Under the pieces are notes generated by a model. It was given only the letters and a program-made list of their open reading frames with translations, was not told the DNA's origin and ran no database searches. A program made the translations under genes and the position numbers. Positions 25,887-34,670 of a DNA stretch of 64,000 bases are shown here, piece by piece (position 1 is the first letter of the stretch; every line of letters begins with the position of its first letter). Location of the stretch: the NCBI GenBank assembly GCA_963727075.1, contig CAVSET010000001.1, positions 737,285 through 801,284 on the forward strand, read 5' to 3'. This DNA comes from Bog-756 sp963727075 (GTDB taxonomy: Bacteria; Actinomycetota; Acidimicrobiia; Acidimicrobiales; RAAP-2).

Positions 25887-26046
25887 CGGCTGCTTCCTGG
25901 GCCAGATCTCGGCCACCGCCATAGGAAGATGCTATGACCGGGCTTGTCGATATTCGGGGACCCTGGCCGGGTTCAGCCGTTCGAACGGGAGATGTGGCGT
26001 CGGGTGTCCCCTTGACCGAGGTCGATGAAGGTGGTGAGCGATAGCC

Positions 26047-27058
26047 ATGGATGGGGTCCGCAATCCCTTCCGGGCCGTGAGGATCGGGCTCGGGACATTG
26101 GCTCTGGTGCTCCTGGCCGGCACCGTGGGCTATCTCTTCTTCGGATTCGGCCTCCTCGACGCCGTCTTCCAGACCGTCATCACGGTGACGACGGTCGGCT
26201 TCAACTCACCCCACCCGCTCGGCGCGGGAAGCAAGGTCTTCACCATCCTTCTCATTCTGGTGGGAGTGGGCACCGCTCTCTACACGTTCTCGGCCGTCCT
26301 CGAAGTGCTCATCGATGGTCACATGAGGGATCTAGTCAGGAGGCGCAAGATGCAGCGGGATATCGACCGGATGCGCGGCCATGTGATCGTCTGCGGGTGG
26401 GGCCGTGTCGGGCGCGAAGTGGCCCGATTCCTGGCCAACGGGCAGACCGACCTGGTGGTGATCGATCGGGATCCCGAACGCCTGGGCGGGGCTCCGTATG
26501 CGTCAGTGTGCGGCGATGTCGCTGACGACGAGACCCTTCTCCAGGCCGGCATCGAACGGGCGGCGGCGCTGGTGGCCGCGCTCGACACCGATGCCGACAA
26601 TCTCTACGTGACCGTAGCGGCCAAGATCGATGCAATCCGGCATCCAGATCATCGCCCGGGCCCGGAACGAGTCCTCCGAGGCGAAGCTGGTGCGTGCCGG
26701 TGCCGATCGGGTGGTGAATCCCCAACAGCTCGGAGGCGACCGGATGGCGTCGTTCGTGACCCAACCGCATGTCGTCGACTTCGTCGACGTGGTCATGCAT
26801 GACGGGTCGCTCAAGTTCCGTTTGGAGGAACTGACCCTTGCGCCCGATTCCCCTCTGGTAGGCAACAGCCTTCGATCGGCCCATCTCCGCGACCGGACCG
26901 GCGCACTGGTGCTGGCCATCCGGCGACCCGAAGGTCACTTCGTGACCAATCCTTCACCGGAGGACACGATCCAGGCGGGGGATGTCCTCATCAGCATCGG
27001 CACGGCCGAGCAGCTCGAGGCGCTCGCGGCCTTTGCGAACCGACCTGCTCCCCAATAG
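26047..27058 (+). CDS. Two-TM potassium channel with RCK (TrkA-N/TrkA-C) domains, one frameshift
   Basis: About 336 residues from ATG 26047. The first membrane helix is GTLALVLLAGTVGYLFFGFG, the pore helix and filter are FQTVITVTTVGFN, and the second helix is FTILLILVGVGTALYTFSAV. A TrkA-N Rossmann domain follows: GHVIVCGWGRVGREVARFLA, VVIDRDPERLGG and GDVADDETLLQAGIERAAAL. An extra base near 26630 breaks the frame. The second frame continues IQIIARARNESSEAKLVRAG and the TrkA-C domain (SPLVGNSLRSAHLRDRTGAL, IQAGDVLISIGTAEQLEALA), ending TAG at 27058. The family forms tetrameric K+ channels gated by cytosolic ligands. The filter TVGFN departs from TVGYG. Confidence 0.85.
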
Positions 27059-27064
27059 CTGCGG

Positions 27065-28060
27065 CTATGGGTGCAGAAGGACACCATGGTCCTGACTGGT
27101 TGGAGCGGCCCAAGCCGACGCGGCCAGGCGCGTCGAACGGCCGGCTGGACGGCCGGTCAGGCACCGGAGCAGTCCCGTGGAGAACGAGGACACCCCCTTC
27201 GGACCCTCGTGTGGACCCAGCGCCGTCGCCGTCAGGTCATCGCCCAGGACGGGACGTCCATGTCCGGGCAGGAGGTGGGTCACGTTCAGCGCTCGGAGTC
27301 GATCGGCGGTCGCAGCACCCGCCCCGGCGTCCACGACCTCGGGCGTGATCCACCCTCGGCCGCCCACGGACAGCACCGCATCTCCCGAGAGAAGCGTTCC
27401 GGTCCTCGGATGCCAAAAGGCGATGCTGTCATCGGTATGGCCGGGAGCGGCGATCACCTCCCATTCCGGTGCGCCGGGCAGGTGGTCGCCGTCGGCAAGG
27501 AACTCGACCGGCTGGTCAGCCGGCCACCGCATCCCGGCCGACGTGCCATACCCGGCCACTCGTGAGCCTCGGGCGGCCTCGGTCACACTGCGGACATCGA
27601 AGGGCTGGTCGAAGAGCGTGGGCCATATCCGGGCGATGACGTTCAATCGAGGGCTACGCGGTCTCGTACCCTCGAGATACCCCCCAGTGGTCGTCGGCAG
27701 GTGCACGACGGCCGCGCCACGGGTCGCCAGCTCGGGGGCCCCACCGACGTGGTCGCTGTGTGCGTGGGTAGCGCAAACGGCAAGAGGGGCGTCCTGCGCA
27801 TGACCGAGAGCACTCATGATCGGAACGAGTTCGCTGGCCGTGCCGGGTAGTCCAGGATCGACGATGACCGGATCGCCTCCGACATTGTGAATCACGTAAC
27901 AGTTGAAGATCCACCGAGAGAGCCGAGTCACGCCGATGTCCTCGAAGGTTTCGACGATCAGCGCCACGATGAGAAGGCTATCGGGGCCGCCTGGCTTGGG
28001 ACGGTGGTCTTCTCGCACCGGCGGGACGGGATGTCCGCTCCCCGGGCTGTGTGTGGCCAT
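27065..28060 (-). CDS. MBL fold metallo-hydrolase (glyoxalase II-like)
   Basis: 331 residues if begun at ATG 28060; GTG 27967 (VALIVETFEDIGVTRLSRW) would drop a Pro-rich leader and may be the true start. The zinc motifs are complete: CATHAHSDHVGGAPELATRG (H-x-H-x-D-H), VIAAPGHTDDSIAFWHPRTG, LLSGDAVLSVGGRG with the bridging Asp, and LLPGHGRPVLGDDL. The C-terminal 45 residues, after GPHEG, are Arg/Ser-rich and unlike the family, perhaps from a late frameshift. These hydrolases cut thioesters, lactones or phosphoesters. Ends 7 bp from the K+ channel gene. Confidence 0.85.
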   Translation of the reverse strand: MATHSPGSGHPVPPVREDHRPKPGGPDSLLIVALIVETFEDIGVTRLSRWIFNCYVIHNVGGDPVIVDPGLPGTASELVPIMSALGHAQDAPLAVCATHAHSDHVGGAPELATRGAAVVHLPTTTGGYLEGTRPRSPRLNVIARIWPTLFDQPFDVRSVTEAARGSRVAGYGTSAGMRWPADQPVEFLADGDHLPGAPEWEVIAAPGHTDDSIAFWHPRTGTLLSGDAVLSVGGRGWITPEVVDAGAGAATADRLRALNVTHLLPGHGRPVLGDDLTATALGPHEGPKGVSSFSTGLLRCLTGRPAGRSTRLAASAWAAPTSQDHGVLLHP

Positions 28061-28101
28061 GCGATCCTCGTCACCCTCCTCACCTGGTTCAATCTGACGT
28101 C

Positions 28102-28935
28102 ATGGCAATCGTTGTCGGGCTGCTGGTCGCCGTCTCGTTCGGCAGTGGAGACTTTCTCGGCGGACTGGCGTCACGAGAGAGCAACACCGTCACGGTGCTC
28201 GCCATCGCCCAGGTGGCGGCGGTCACCGGTGCCATCGTCGTCGCCTTCGTGGCGGGTGGACCGCTGACCGAGTCGGTCGTGCTGCTCGGTATCGGTGCCG
28301 GCGCGCTCAACGTGACCGCATTGGGCTGCCTCTACCAGGCCCTGGCTATCGGGCAGATCGGGGAGGTCGCACCGGTCGCCGCCGTGGTCAGTTCCATCAT
28401 TCCGGTCGGATGGGGCCTGGCCATCGGAGAACGGCCTCCGGTGCTGGCGTTGATGGGAGGTTCGTTGGCAATCGTGGCGGCCGGATTGATCACCCTGGAG
28501 AAGGACGAGCGGAACGGTATCCGAGTGGGTCGCGCCCTTGTGTTGGCGTTTGCCGCCGGAGTGGGCTTCGGCACCGCGTTCATTCTCTTCGCCAGCGCTT
28601 CGCACCACAGCGGGTTCTGGCCCGTCCTCACCGCTCGGCTCGCCGCCGTCGTGGGCGTCGGCCTGGTCGTCATCGCGTCACGCGCCCCTCGGTCCCTTCC
28701 GTCCCGCCCACGGTTGCTGGCGGTTGGCGCCGGGCTGCTCGATGTGCTGGCCACCGTCCTGCTCCTGGTGGCCGTACGACTCGGGTTGGTGGCAACGGTG
28801 GCGCCGGTGGCTGCCCTGGCCCCGGCCTTCACCGTGCTCGGTGCCTGGTGGTACCTGCGAGAGAGGGCGTCGAGGCTCCAGGTCTTCGGGGTCGGCCTCG
28901 CGCTCCTCGGGCTCGTGCTGATCGCCACCTCGTGA
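28102..28935 (+). CDS. EamA/DMT family transporter
   Basis: 277 residues from ATG 28102. Ten hydrophobic segments are visible in two five-helix EamA repeats: MAIVVGLLVAVSFGSGDFLG opens the first repeat and VGRALVLAFAAGVGFGTAFI the second. ALGCLYQALAIGQIGEVAPV and ATVAPVAALAPAFTVLGAWW are the two equivalent signature stretches near the ends of the repeats. DMT transporters export amino acids, nucleotides or other metabolites in the inner membrane; the substrate cannot be told. Divergent from the MBL gene with only 41 bp between starts, so the promoters must overlap. Confidence 0.88.
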   Translation: MAIVVGLLVAVSFGSGDFLGGLASRESNTVTVLAIAQVAAVTGAIVVAFVAGGPLTESVVLLGIGAGALNVTALGCLYQALAIGQIGEVAPVAAVVSSIIPVGWGLAIGERPPVLALMGGSLAIVAAGLITLEKDERNGIRVGRALVLAFAAGVGFGTAFILFASASHHSGFWPVLTARLAAVVGVGLVVIASRAPRSLPSRPRLLAVGAGLLDVLATVLLLVAVRLGLVATVAPVAALAPAFTVLGAWWYLRERASRLQVFGVGLALLGLVLIATS

Positions 28936-29020
28936 GCGATCGGGAAGGGGCGGCCCCTGCGTTGAGCACGCGTGCCCAAGGAACGCCGATCGGAAACTGC
29001 TCCGCCTGTACGTGCCCGGC

Positions 29021-29290
29021 TCAGATCGCCGGTCGGTCCGTCTCTCGCACGTAGTGCCGCTCACCTGATTCATCGAGCCACACCCGCATCACCCGGTTGG
29101 TGGACGGATCGTTGAACACCTCTTCGGTGGGTCGCCAGCCGGGACCGGGACGGTCCGACTCACGGTGACGGCGGACAAAGAAGCTGGCGACGACAAAACC
29201 CACCACCACCAGGAATATGAGGATTCCGATCACCGCCCCCGCCACTAGCTCAGTTCCGATCTCCGACGATGACTGCCGTTCCGTAGGCAA
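29021..29290 (-). CDS. Small single-pass membrane protein
   Basis: 89 residues from ATG 29290, overlapping the end of the YbjQ gene (stop at 29250) by 41 bp. ELVAGAVIGILIFLVVVGFV is a strong membrane helix, followed by a basic flank (FFVRRHRESDRP) and a cytosolic part with a patterned end, TNRVMRVWLDESGERHYVRE. The coupling suggests it works with the YbjQ protein, for example by tethering it to the membrane. I do not recognise a named family. Confidence 0.7.
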   Translation of the reverse strand: MPTERQSSSEIGTELVAGAVIGILIFLVVVGFVVASFFVRRHRESDRPGPGWRPTEEVFNDPSTNRVMRVWLDESGERHYVRETDRPAI

Positions 29291-29618
29291 CGATCTCGGT
29301 GAGGGATTGCGCCACCTCTGAAGAGTCGAATCTCATGGATACGATGGCGTTCGCCCCGACCAGCTGGGCATTCTCGATCATTCTGTCCATGGCGTGCCTC
29401 CGGCTGTCTTCGACCAGACGGGTGTACTGCTTGACTTCGCCACCGGCCAATGACTTGAACCCGGCCGAGATTCCCTTGGCCATTCCCATGGAGCGCACCA
29501 CAACTCCGAAGACCATTCCGAGACTGCGCTCGATTCTCCACTCCGGAAACTCCAGAGCTGTCGTAATGGGGAACTGCGGCCCCCCGGGTTGCCCATAATG
29601 GGGTTGGCCATCTGGCAC
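29250..29618 (-). CDS. YbjQ/UPF0145 family (heavy-metal-binding-like) protein
   Basis: 122 residues from GTG 29618, which has GAGGA about 9 bp upstream; the frame is open to 29705 but the added part is Arg-rich. The core is a YbjQ domain: ITTALEFPEWRIERSLGMVF, GVVVRSMGMAKGISAGFKSL, RLVEDSRRHAMDRMIENAQL, VGANAIVSMRFDSSE and VAYGTAVIV. The family is a pentameric small protein of unknown role, sometimes called heavy-metal-binding without good proof. A C-x-x-C motif (TCRHCGAGH) lies just upstream in another frame and might be a lost N-terminal zinc ribbon. It is coupled to the downstream membrane protein gene. Confidence 0.82.
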   Translation of the reverse strand: MPDGQPHYGQPGGPQFPITTALEFPEWRIERSLGMVFGVVVRSMGMAKGISAGFKSLAGGEVKQYTRLVEDSRRHAMDRMIENAQLVGANAIVSMRFDSSEVAQSLTEIVAYGTAVIVGDRN

Positions 29619-29828
29619 TGTTCGTCCATTCCTCGCTCGAAGTGACCGCTCTGGTCCTCCTGCTGTGAGGCTACCGAAGTGTGGCCGGCACCGCAGTGAC
29701 GACACGTGAAAGCTGCTCGACGATCAGGGATACTCTCCTTCGCGACGGTCATGGGCCGACGGCAATGGTGCTTCCATGCGCTCAGGGCTCAGTCGGCTCG
29801 TCGACCCATTTGTGCCTAGGAGGAAGAC

Positions 29829-30119
29829 GTGCCCGCCTATGTGATCTACCAGGGTGACATTCTGGATGCCGAACGCTACGAGGAGTACAAGGCGCGGGCC
29901 GCTCCAAGCATCACCGCGGCGGGCGGGCGATACCTCGTCCGTGGCGGCGAGGTGGTTCTCCTCGAAGGTCATTTGCCCGCGGAACGCACTGTCGTTCTGG
30001 AGTTCACCGACCGGGAGGCTGCCCTCGCCTGGTACCGAAGCGATGAGTACACCGAAACTCGGAGTCTGCGGGACGGTGCCGCTCGAGCAACCATCTACAT
30101 CGTCGACGGCATTGACTGA
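29829..30119 (+). CDS. DUF1330 domain-containing protein
   Basis: 96 residues from GTG 29829 with AGGAGG 6 bp upstream. The full DUF1330 pattern is present: AYVIYQGDILDAERYEEYKA, GGRYLVRGGEVVLLEG, TVVLEFTDREAALAWYRSDE and a final ATIYIVDGI. The family is a dimeric ferredoxin-like barrel with unknown substrate. It is a single gene, divergent from the YbjQ unit. Confidence 0.92.
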   Translation: MPAYVIYQGDILDAERYEEYKARAAPSITAAGGRYLVRGGEVVLLEGHLPAERTVVLEFTDREAALAWYRSDEYTETRSLRDGAARATIYIVDGID

Positions 30120-30297
30120 TTCCGTCTGTCGGCCGAAATGACCCAAGTGCCGAGCCGGCCTGGGGACAGGGCCTCACGGGGACCGGTGGGCGAGGACGCC
30201 GGAGCATCGATTCCGACACCACTTGACCTGCAGACCGCGTCCCGACCCGGTCACCTCACCGCCCAGTGAGGGTGAGAAGAGTGGCGATGGTCGATGA

Positions 30298-31095
30298 TCA
30301 CGCATTGTGGGCCGCTGACCACCGGTCTCCGGCGTCGGCAAACGGAACGGTGCAGGGTGGGCCGTCCGCCACGAGGAGCTCGGGGAATGAGGCGGGATCC
30401 TCGCCCAGCCTCAGGAGTGTCGACGAGCGAGTCCCGTACCCGTCCGTGTGCACGCACGGTGCGAGCGTGGCCGCCAAGCGCTCCCTCCCATCGGGAAAGC
30501 GCGGCACCTCGCCTGGTATGCCGGTCACGGTGTGATCTCCCAACAGGGCGGGAAGCATCTCCCAGAGAGGAACTCCCCCAGCTTCGGCCCTGACGACCGC
30601 AGATCGGACATGGTCAACCTTCACCGAGGGGACTTCAAGGGCGGCATTCTCCAATACGTGGAGTCCGGGGCCGAGTTGTTTCGGTTCCGTAGGCCCATCG
30701 GGGTCGACGGCCAAGTAGAGCAGGGAGCGCCGGTCCCCCACGAGCAACCATGCCGGATTGTACGAGCCGGAGGCCACCTCAGCGGCAACTGCGTCGGCGG
30801 CCTCGATGGCAGTGCGCGCCCTGGTAGCCACGAGCGGGAGCCGGCCGCGCGATTGCCTGGCCGGGTCGGGCCCTGCGGCCATCGGGCGGTTCGTCAGTCC
30901 GCACATGACACCGTGCTGGTTGACGGCCAGCCACGTGCCGCCTGCTCGCTCGTCACGGCCACCGAGGACGGTCGGATCGGCGTCCCGCAAGACGGTGATG
31001 GCCGTCGCCGGCCGATCCAGCCACTCGTCGCGATTGGCGCCGACGAGCAGTGGCCACTCTTCGACATATTGCCAGGCGACCAGCAGAAGGCACAC
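30298..31095 (-). CDS. NRDE family protein (TANGO2-like)
   Basis: 265 residues from ATG 31095. MCLLLVAWQYVEEWPLLVGA begins the NRDE (DUF833) family and GANRDEWLDRPA is the signature; GGRDERAGGTWLAVNQHGVM and LTNRPMAAGPDPARQSRGRL follow. Cys2 is at the position of an N-terminal nucleophile, as in Ntn-hydrolases, which is suggestive only. TANGO2 relatives have been linked to heme or lipid handling in eukaryotes; the bacterial function is not settled. Divergent from the DGPF/ECF42 unit. Confidence 0.9.
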   Translation of the reverse strand: MCLLLVAWQYVEEWPLLVGANRDEWLDRPATAITVLRDADPTVLGGRDERAGGTWLAVNQHGVMCGLTNRPMAAGPDPARQSRGRLPLVATRARTAIEAADAVAAEVASGSYNPAWLLVGDRRSLLYLAVDPDGPTEPKQLGPGLHVLENAALEVPSVKVDHVRSAVVRAEAGGVPLWEMLPALLGDHTVTGIPGEVPRFPDGRERLAATLAPCVHTDGYGTRSSTLLRLGEDPASFPELLVADGPPCTVPFADAGDRWSAAHNA

Positions 31096-31243
31096 GCTGT
31101 GGACGATAGCGTCCGGCCGACGACCTTCCGGAACCCGGAGAAGACCCGTCCTGAAGGAGGGAACCGTCGACTCGAACCGAGCAGATGAGGTGGCACCGAG
31201 CCATGGCGTCTGTCCAATAGATTCACAACAATGCCCGATGAGC

Positions 31244-31270
31244 TGTCGATTCGGCCGTGTCCCGTTCGAC
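31244..31270 (+). promoter_or_regulatory. Candidate ECF42-type promoter
   Basis: TGTCGA (31244-31249) and CGAC (31267-31270) are separated by 17 bp, 49 bp ahead of the DGPF-protein start. From memory, ECF42 sigma factors studied in Streptomyces recognise a TGTCGA -35 and a CGA/TC-type -10 before the linked DGPF genes, so this fits positive autoregulation of the module. Confidence 0.6.
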
Positions 31271-31318
31271 GCAAGGGGAAGAGGGGGATGAGCCCCCTCT
31301 TACAACCAAGGAGCTTCC

Positions 31319-31675
31319 ATGCCACGTTACCTTTCGATGATCCAGATCGACGAGCGGAATGTCCCGCCCCAGGGCCTCAGTCCCGAATTCAGTGAGCGAA
31401 TGGGCGCTCTGCTCGAGGAGATCACCAAGGCCGGTGTCATGCTGGACACCGCCGGGCTCACCCCATCCTCTGAGGGAACCCGGGTCACCTGGTCGGGCGG
31501 CAAGCTCAGCTACACCGACGGGCCATTCACGGAAAGCAAAGAGGTGGTCGGCGGATACGCCATACTCCAGGCCAGGGACAAGACCGAGGCACTGGAGTGG
31601 ACCAAACGGTTCCTTCAGATTCACGACGAGTACTGGACGGTAACCGCCGAGATCCGAGAGATCGCCGAGGGCTGA
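31319..31675 (+). CDS. YciI-related DGPF domain protein, ECF42 partner
   Basis: 118 residues from ATG 31319, with AAGGAG upstream. RYLSMIQIDERNVPPQG, a central SGGKLSYTDGPFTESKEVVG with the DGPF motif, and GGYAILQARDKTEALEWTKR define the YCII-related/DGPF family, a small ferredoxin-like barrel. DGPF proteins are the usual neighbours and targets of ECF42 sigma factors; their molecular role is unclear. The sigma gene starts 46 bp downstream and both should be on one transcript from the TGTCGA promoter. Confidence 0.93.
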   Translation: MPRYLSMIQIDERNVPPQGLSPEFSERMGALLEEITKAGVMLDTAGLTPSSEGTRVTWSGGKLSYTDGPFTESKEVVGGYAILQARDKTEALEWTKRFLQIHDEYWTVTAEIREIAEG

Positions 31676-31721
31676 CCGCGGCGCTTGACCTGACCAGATG
31701 CGACTGGTCAGATGAGTAACG

Positions 31722-32960
31722 GTGACCGGACCGCGGGCGAGCGAGGCAGTCGAGGCGATCTTCAGGATCGAGTTCCCCCGGATCGTCGCCCGATTGGCTC
31801 GCATCGTGCGCGATGTGGGAATCGCCGAGGAACTGGCGCAGGACGCGCTGGCAGTCGCACTGGAACGATGGCCGAAGTCGGGTGTCCCGGACAATCCGGG
31901 CGCCTGGCTGACGGCCACGGCGAAGCACCGGGCAATCGATCTGGTGCGCCGGGAGGAGGTCTATGCCCGCAAGTTGGCGGAGGTCGGGCGGACGCTCTCG
32001 GACCTGCCGCCACCAGAACCAACCGACAGCGACGATATCGACGACGATCTCCTGCGACTGATCTTCACAGCGTGCCATCCACTGCTTTCGCCGGACGCCC
32101 GGATTGCATTGACTCTGCGATTGTTGGGTGGTCTCACCACTGAAGAGATCGCCCGCGCCTTCCTGACCTCGGAACCGACGATCGCCCAGCGAATCGTCCG
32201 GGCCAAACGGGCCCTCGCCAACGCTCAAGTCCCCTTTGAAGTCCCGGACGGAACGGACCGATTGGACCGCGTCTCCTCAGTGTTCGAGGTCATCTATCTC
32301 GTGTTCAACGAGGGCTACTCGGCGACCGCAGGCGATGACCTGATGCGACCCGCGCTCTGCGAGGACGCCCTCCGCCTTGCCCGCCTTCTTGCCGCCCTGA
32401 TGCCATCGGAACCGGAGGTCCACGGCCTGACCGCACTCCTCGAGTTTCAGGCTTCGCGCATTGCTGCTCGAACCGGTCCTGACGGTGATCCGGTACTGCT
32501 TGCCGACCAAGACCGCTCCAAGTGGAACCGGATGCTGATCGGTCGTGGCACCAAGGAACTGGCTCTCGCCGGCGATGGCCCCTACTCCATCCAAGCTGCG
32601 ATCGCCGGCTGTCACGCGCAGGCTGGGCGGTACGAGGATACCGACTGGGCGACAATCGCCGAGCTGTACGACAGACTTGCGGAGCTCACCCGTTCCCCCG
32701 TGGTGGAGTTGAACCGAGCGGTCGCGATCTCCATGTCGGAGAGTCCCGCCGTGGGACTGGAGCTCGTCGAATCACTGGCCGCTCAGCCTGCTTTGAAGGA
32801 CTACCACTTGCTGCCAAGCGTCCGAGGCGACCTGCTGAACCGCCTGGGTCGGACGGAGGAGGCCGGCGCGGAGTTCAAGAAGGCGGCGTCACTGACGCGC
32901 AATGCACACGAACGGGAGTTGCTCCATGAAAAGGCTGATCGCTCCCTGTCCAGTTCCTAG
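31722..32960 (+). CDS. ECF42-type RNA polymerase sigma factor with C-terminal helical-repeat domain
   Basis: 412 residues from GTG 31722. Sigma region 2 is VEAIFRIEFPRIVARLARIV followed by ELAQDALAVALERWPKSGVP; region 4 is LTLRLLGGLTTEEIARAFLT with SEPTIAQRIVRAKRAL. The remaining 230 or so residues form a conserved extension of helical (TPR-like) repeats: FEVIYLVFNEGYSATAGDDL, ALCEDALRLARLLAALMPSE and HAQAGRYEDTDWATIAELYD. This extended layout plus the upstream DGPF gene is the hallmark of group ECF42, which lacks an anti-sigma factor; the extension is thought to be needed for activity. The signal is unknown. Confidence 0.93.
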   Translation: MTGPRASEAVEAIFRIEFPRIVARLARIVRDVGIAEELAQDALAVALERWPKSGVPDNPGAWLTATAKHRAIDLVRREEVYARKLAEVGRTLSDLPPPEPTDSDDIDDDLLRLIFTACHPLLSPDARIALTLRLLGGLTTEEIARAFLTSEPTIAQRIVRAKRALANAQVPFEVPDGTDRLDRVSSVFEVIYLVFNEGYSATAGDDLMRPALCEDALRLARLLAALMPSEPEVHGLTALLEFQASRIAARTGPDGDPVLLADQDRSKWNRMLIGRGTKELALAGDGPYSIQAAIAGCHAQAGRYEDTDWATIAELYDRLAELTRSPVVELNRAVAISMSESPAVGLELVESLAAQPALKDYHLLPSVRGDLLNRLGRTEEAGAEFKKAASLTRNAHERELLHEKADRSLSSS

Positions 32961-33126
32961 TTCGAATACTCAGCGGGTGGAACGGGGCCACCTGGCTGAC
33001 CCCAGCCCTCCGTTGCTGAGGACCCACTCCTTACTGGGGTCTCAGCCGCACCGCTGCCAATGCCCAGGTAGACCTGGGAAATCGGGCGGAGGGTAAGCTC
33101 AATCCCCGCCTTCGAGGACAAGCCTC

Positions 33127-34539
33127 ATGGCGGAGGGGAAGGGTTTCATGACGGAGACCAGGTCACCGGACACGTTGCCTCCGGATGTTCTGCGGCATGA
33201 TCTTTCGGCAACGACCAATGAGCGGCGGCGATCTGGAAGGAAGGCCCGAAAGAGGGCTCCACGCGGCACGTTAGGGCATTGGCGGGAGGATGAGCGCGGG
33301 CACGACGCCCTGAAGACAATCCTGGCTCAAAACGAGGTCCGAGTCCCCGAGCTCGTTCCCATTCGGCACCACCGCATGGCCATGTCCCCGTGGAACTACT
33401 ACCGGGGTGCGGCAGCCGTGATGGCGGGTGATCTTGCATCACAACCCAACAGCGGGCTGCGGGTACAGCTCTGCGGCGACGCCCACGTACTCAACTTCGG
33501 GCTGTGGGCGACGCCCGAGCGGAACTTGATGTTTGATCTGCGTGACTTCGACGAGACCCTGCCGGGCCCCTTCGAGTGGGACGTCAAGCGTCTCGCCACC
33601 AGTCTGGTGGTTCTGGCGAGGGAGAACGGGCTCAAGCAGGCAAGAGCGGATGCAGCAGTCACCGCCGCGTTCGAGGCGTATCGGCAGCGGATCCGGCGGT
33701 ACACAACGACGCCCGAGCTCGACATCTGGTACGACGGCATGCACGTGGACAGCTTGATCAGCTGCTTCGAACCGGCCGACCGTGGACGGGTCTCGGTCCA
33801 CATCGAGAAGAAGCGGAAGCGTCGCACGAGCCGTGGTGCCTATGTCAAGCTCACGACGATGGGCCGCGGTCGACCCCGGATCACCGAGGAACCGCCGATC
33901 CGGGTGGCAATCAACGACGACGACCAGGCCGATCTCGTCGACCACCTCTTCGCTGAGTATCGACTTACCCTCCAAGAGGACCGCCGGACCCTGTTCGATC
34001 GTTTCACCGAGGCCGATGTGGTACGCCAGGTCGTCGGGGTCGGCAGCGTAGGCATGCAGGTCTATTTGGTGCTCATGGAGGGACGGTCCGGAGCGGATCC
34101 CTTGTTCCTGCAAGTCAAGCAAGCTGGACCATCGGTCTACGAGGCGCACACCGAACCCAGCCTCCACGACAACCACGGAGCCAGGGTCATCAACGGCAAG
34201 CGACTGGTCCAGAGCGCCACCGACATATTCGTCGGTTGGGGATCGCTGCACGGGAAGGACTACTACGTTCGGCAGTTCCGCGACATGAAGATCATCCCGA
34301 CCACCGAACTGATTGCCCCCCGTCTCGTCGAGTTCGCAACCGCTTGTGGAGAAACGCTGGCCAAGGCTCACGCTCGCACCGGCGATCCGGTAACCATCGA
34401 TGGCTACATCGGAAAAGGCGACACGTTCGCTGCATCGATCGGCCGGTTCGCCCACCAGTATGCCGATCAGAACGAACGGGACCATGCTCAGCTCGTCAGC
34501 GCCATCGCCGGCGGAATCGTGGAGAGTCTTCCAGGCTGA
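33127..34539 (+). CDS. DUF2252 domain-containing protein
   Basis: 470 residues from ATG 33127; ATG 33148, behind GGAGGGGAAGGG, would give 463 and may be the true start. The family pattern is present from about residue 70: VPIRHHRMAMSPWNYYRGAA, VQLCGDAHVLNFGLWATPER, FDLRDFDETLPGPFEWDVKR and LATSLVVLARENGL. Later comes DYYVRQFRDMKIIPTTELIA. DUF2252 is a distant relative of the protein-kinase-like/aminoglycoside phosphotransferase fold, with GDAHVLNFG resembling the catalytic HGDxHxxN loop and FDxRDFDE the metal Asp. The substrate is unknown. The N-terminus is basic (RRRSGRKARKRAP). Confidence 0.9.
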   Translation: MAEGKGFMTETRSPDTLPPDVLRHDLSATTNERRRSGRKARKRAPRGTLGHWREDERGHDALKTILAQNEVRVPELVPIRHHRMAMSPWNYYRGAAAVMAGDLASQPNSGLRVQLCGDAHVLNFGLWATPERNLMFDLRDFDETLPGPFEWDVKRLATSLVVLARENGLKQARADAAVTAAFEAYRQRIRRYTTTPELDIWYDGMHVDSLISCFEPADRGRVSVHIEKKRKRRTSRGAYVKLTTMGRGRPRITEEPPIRVAINDDDQADLVDHLFAEYRLTLQEDRRTLFDRFTEADVVRQVVGVGSVGMQVYLVLMEGRSGADPLFLQVKQAGPSVYEAHTEPSLHDNHGARVINGKRLVQSATDIFVGWGSLHGKDYYVRQFRDMKIIPTTELIAPRLVEFATACGETLAKAHARTGDPVTIDGYIGKGDTFAASIGRFAHQYADQNERDHAQLVSAIAGGIVESLPG

Positions 34540-34670
34540 GCGCTTAGATCTGCTGCTGCACCGTCGGATCGGCCAGAGTTGTCGCTGACATGGCCCTCCT
34601 GCATTCGCCAGACCCCCAACGTACGCTGTCGGAGCACCCGTCGGTGGAGGCCTGAACCAGAGGAGTCGAC

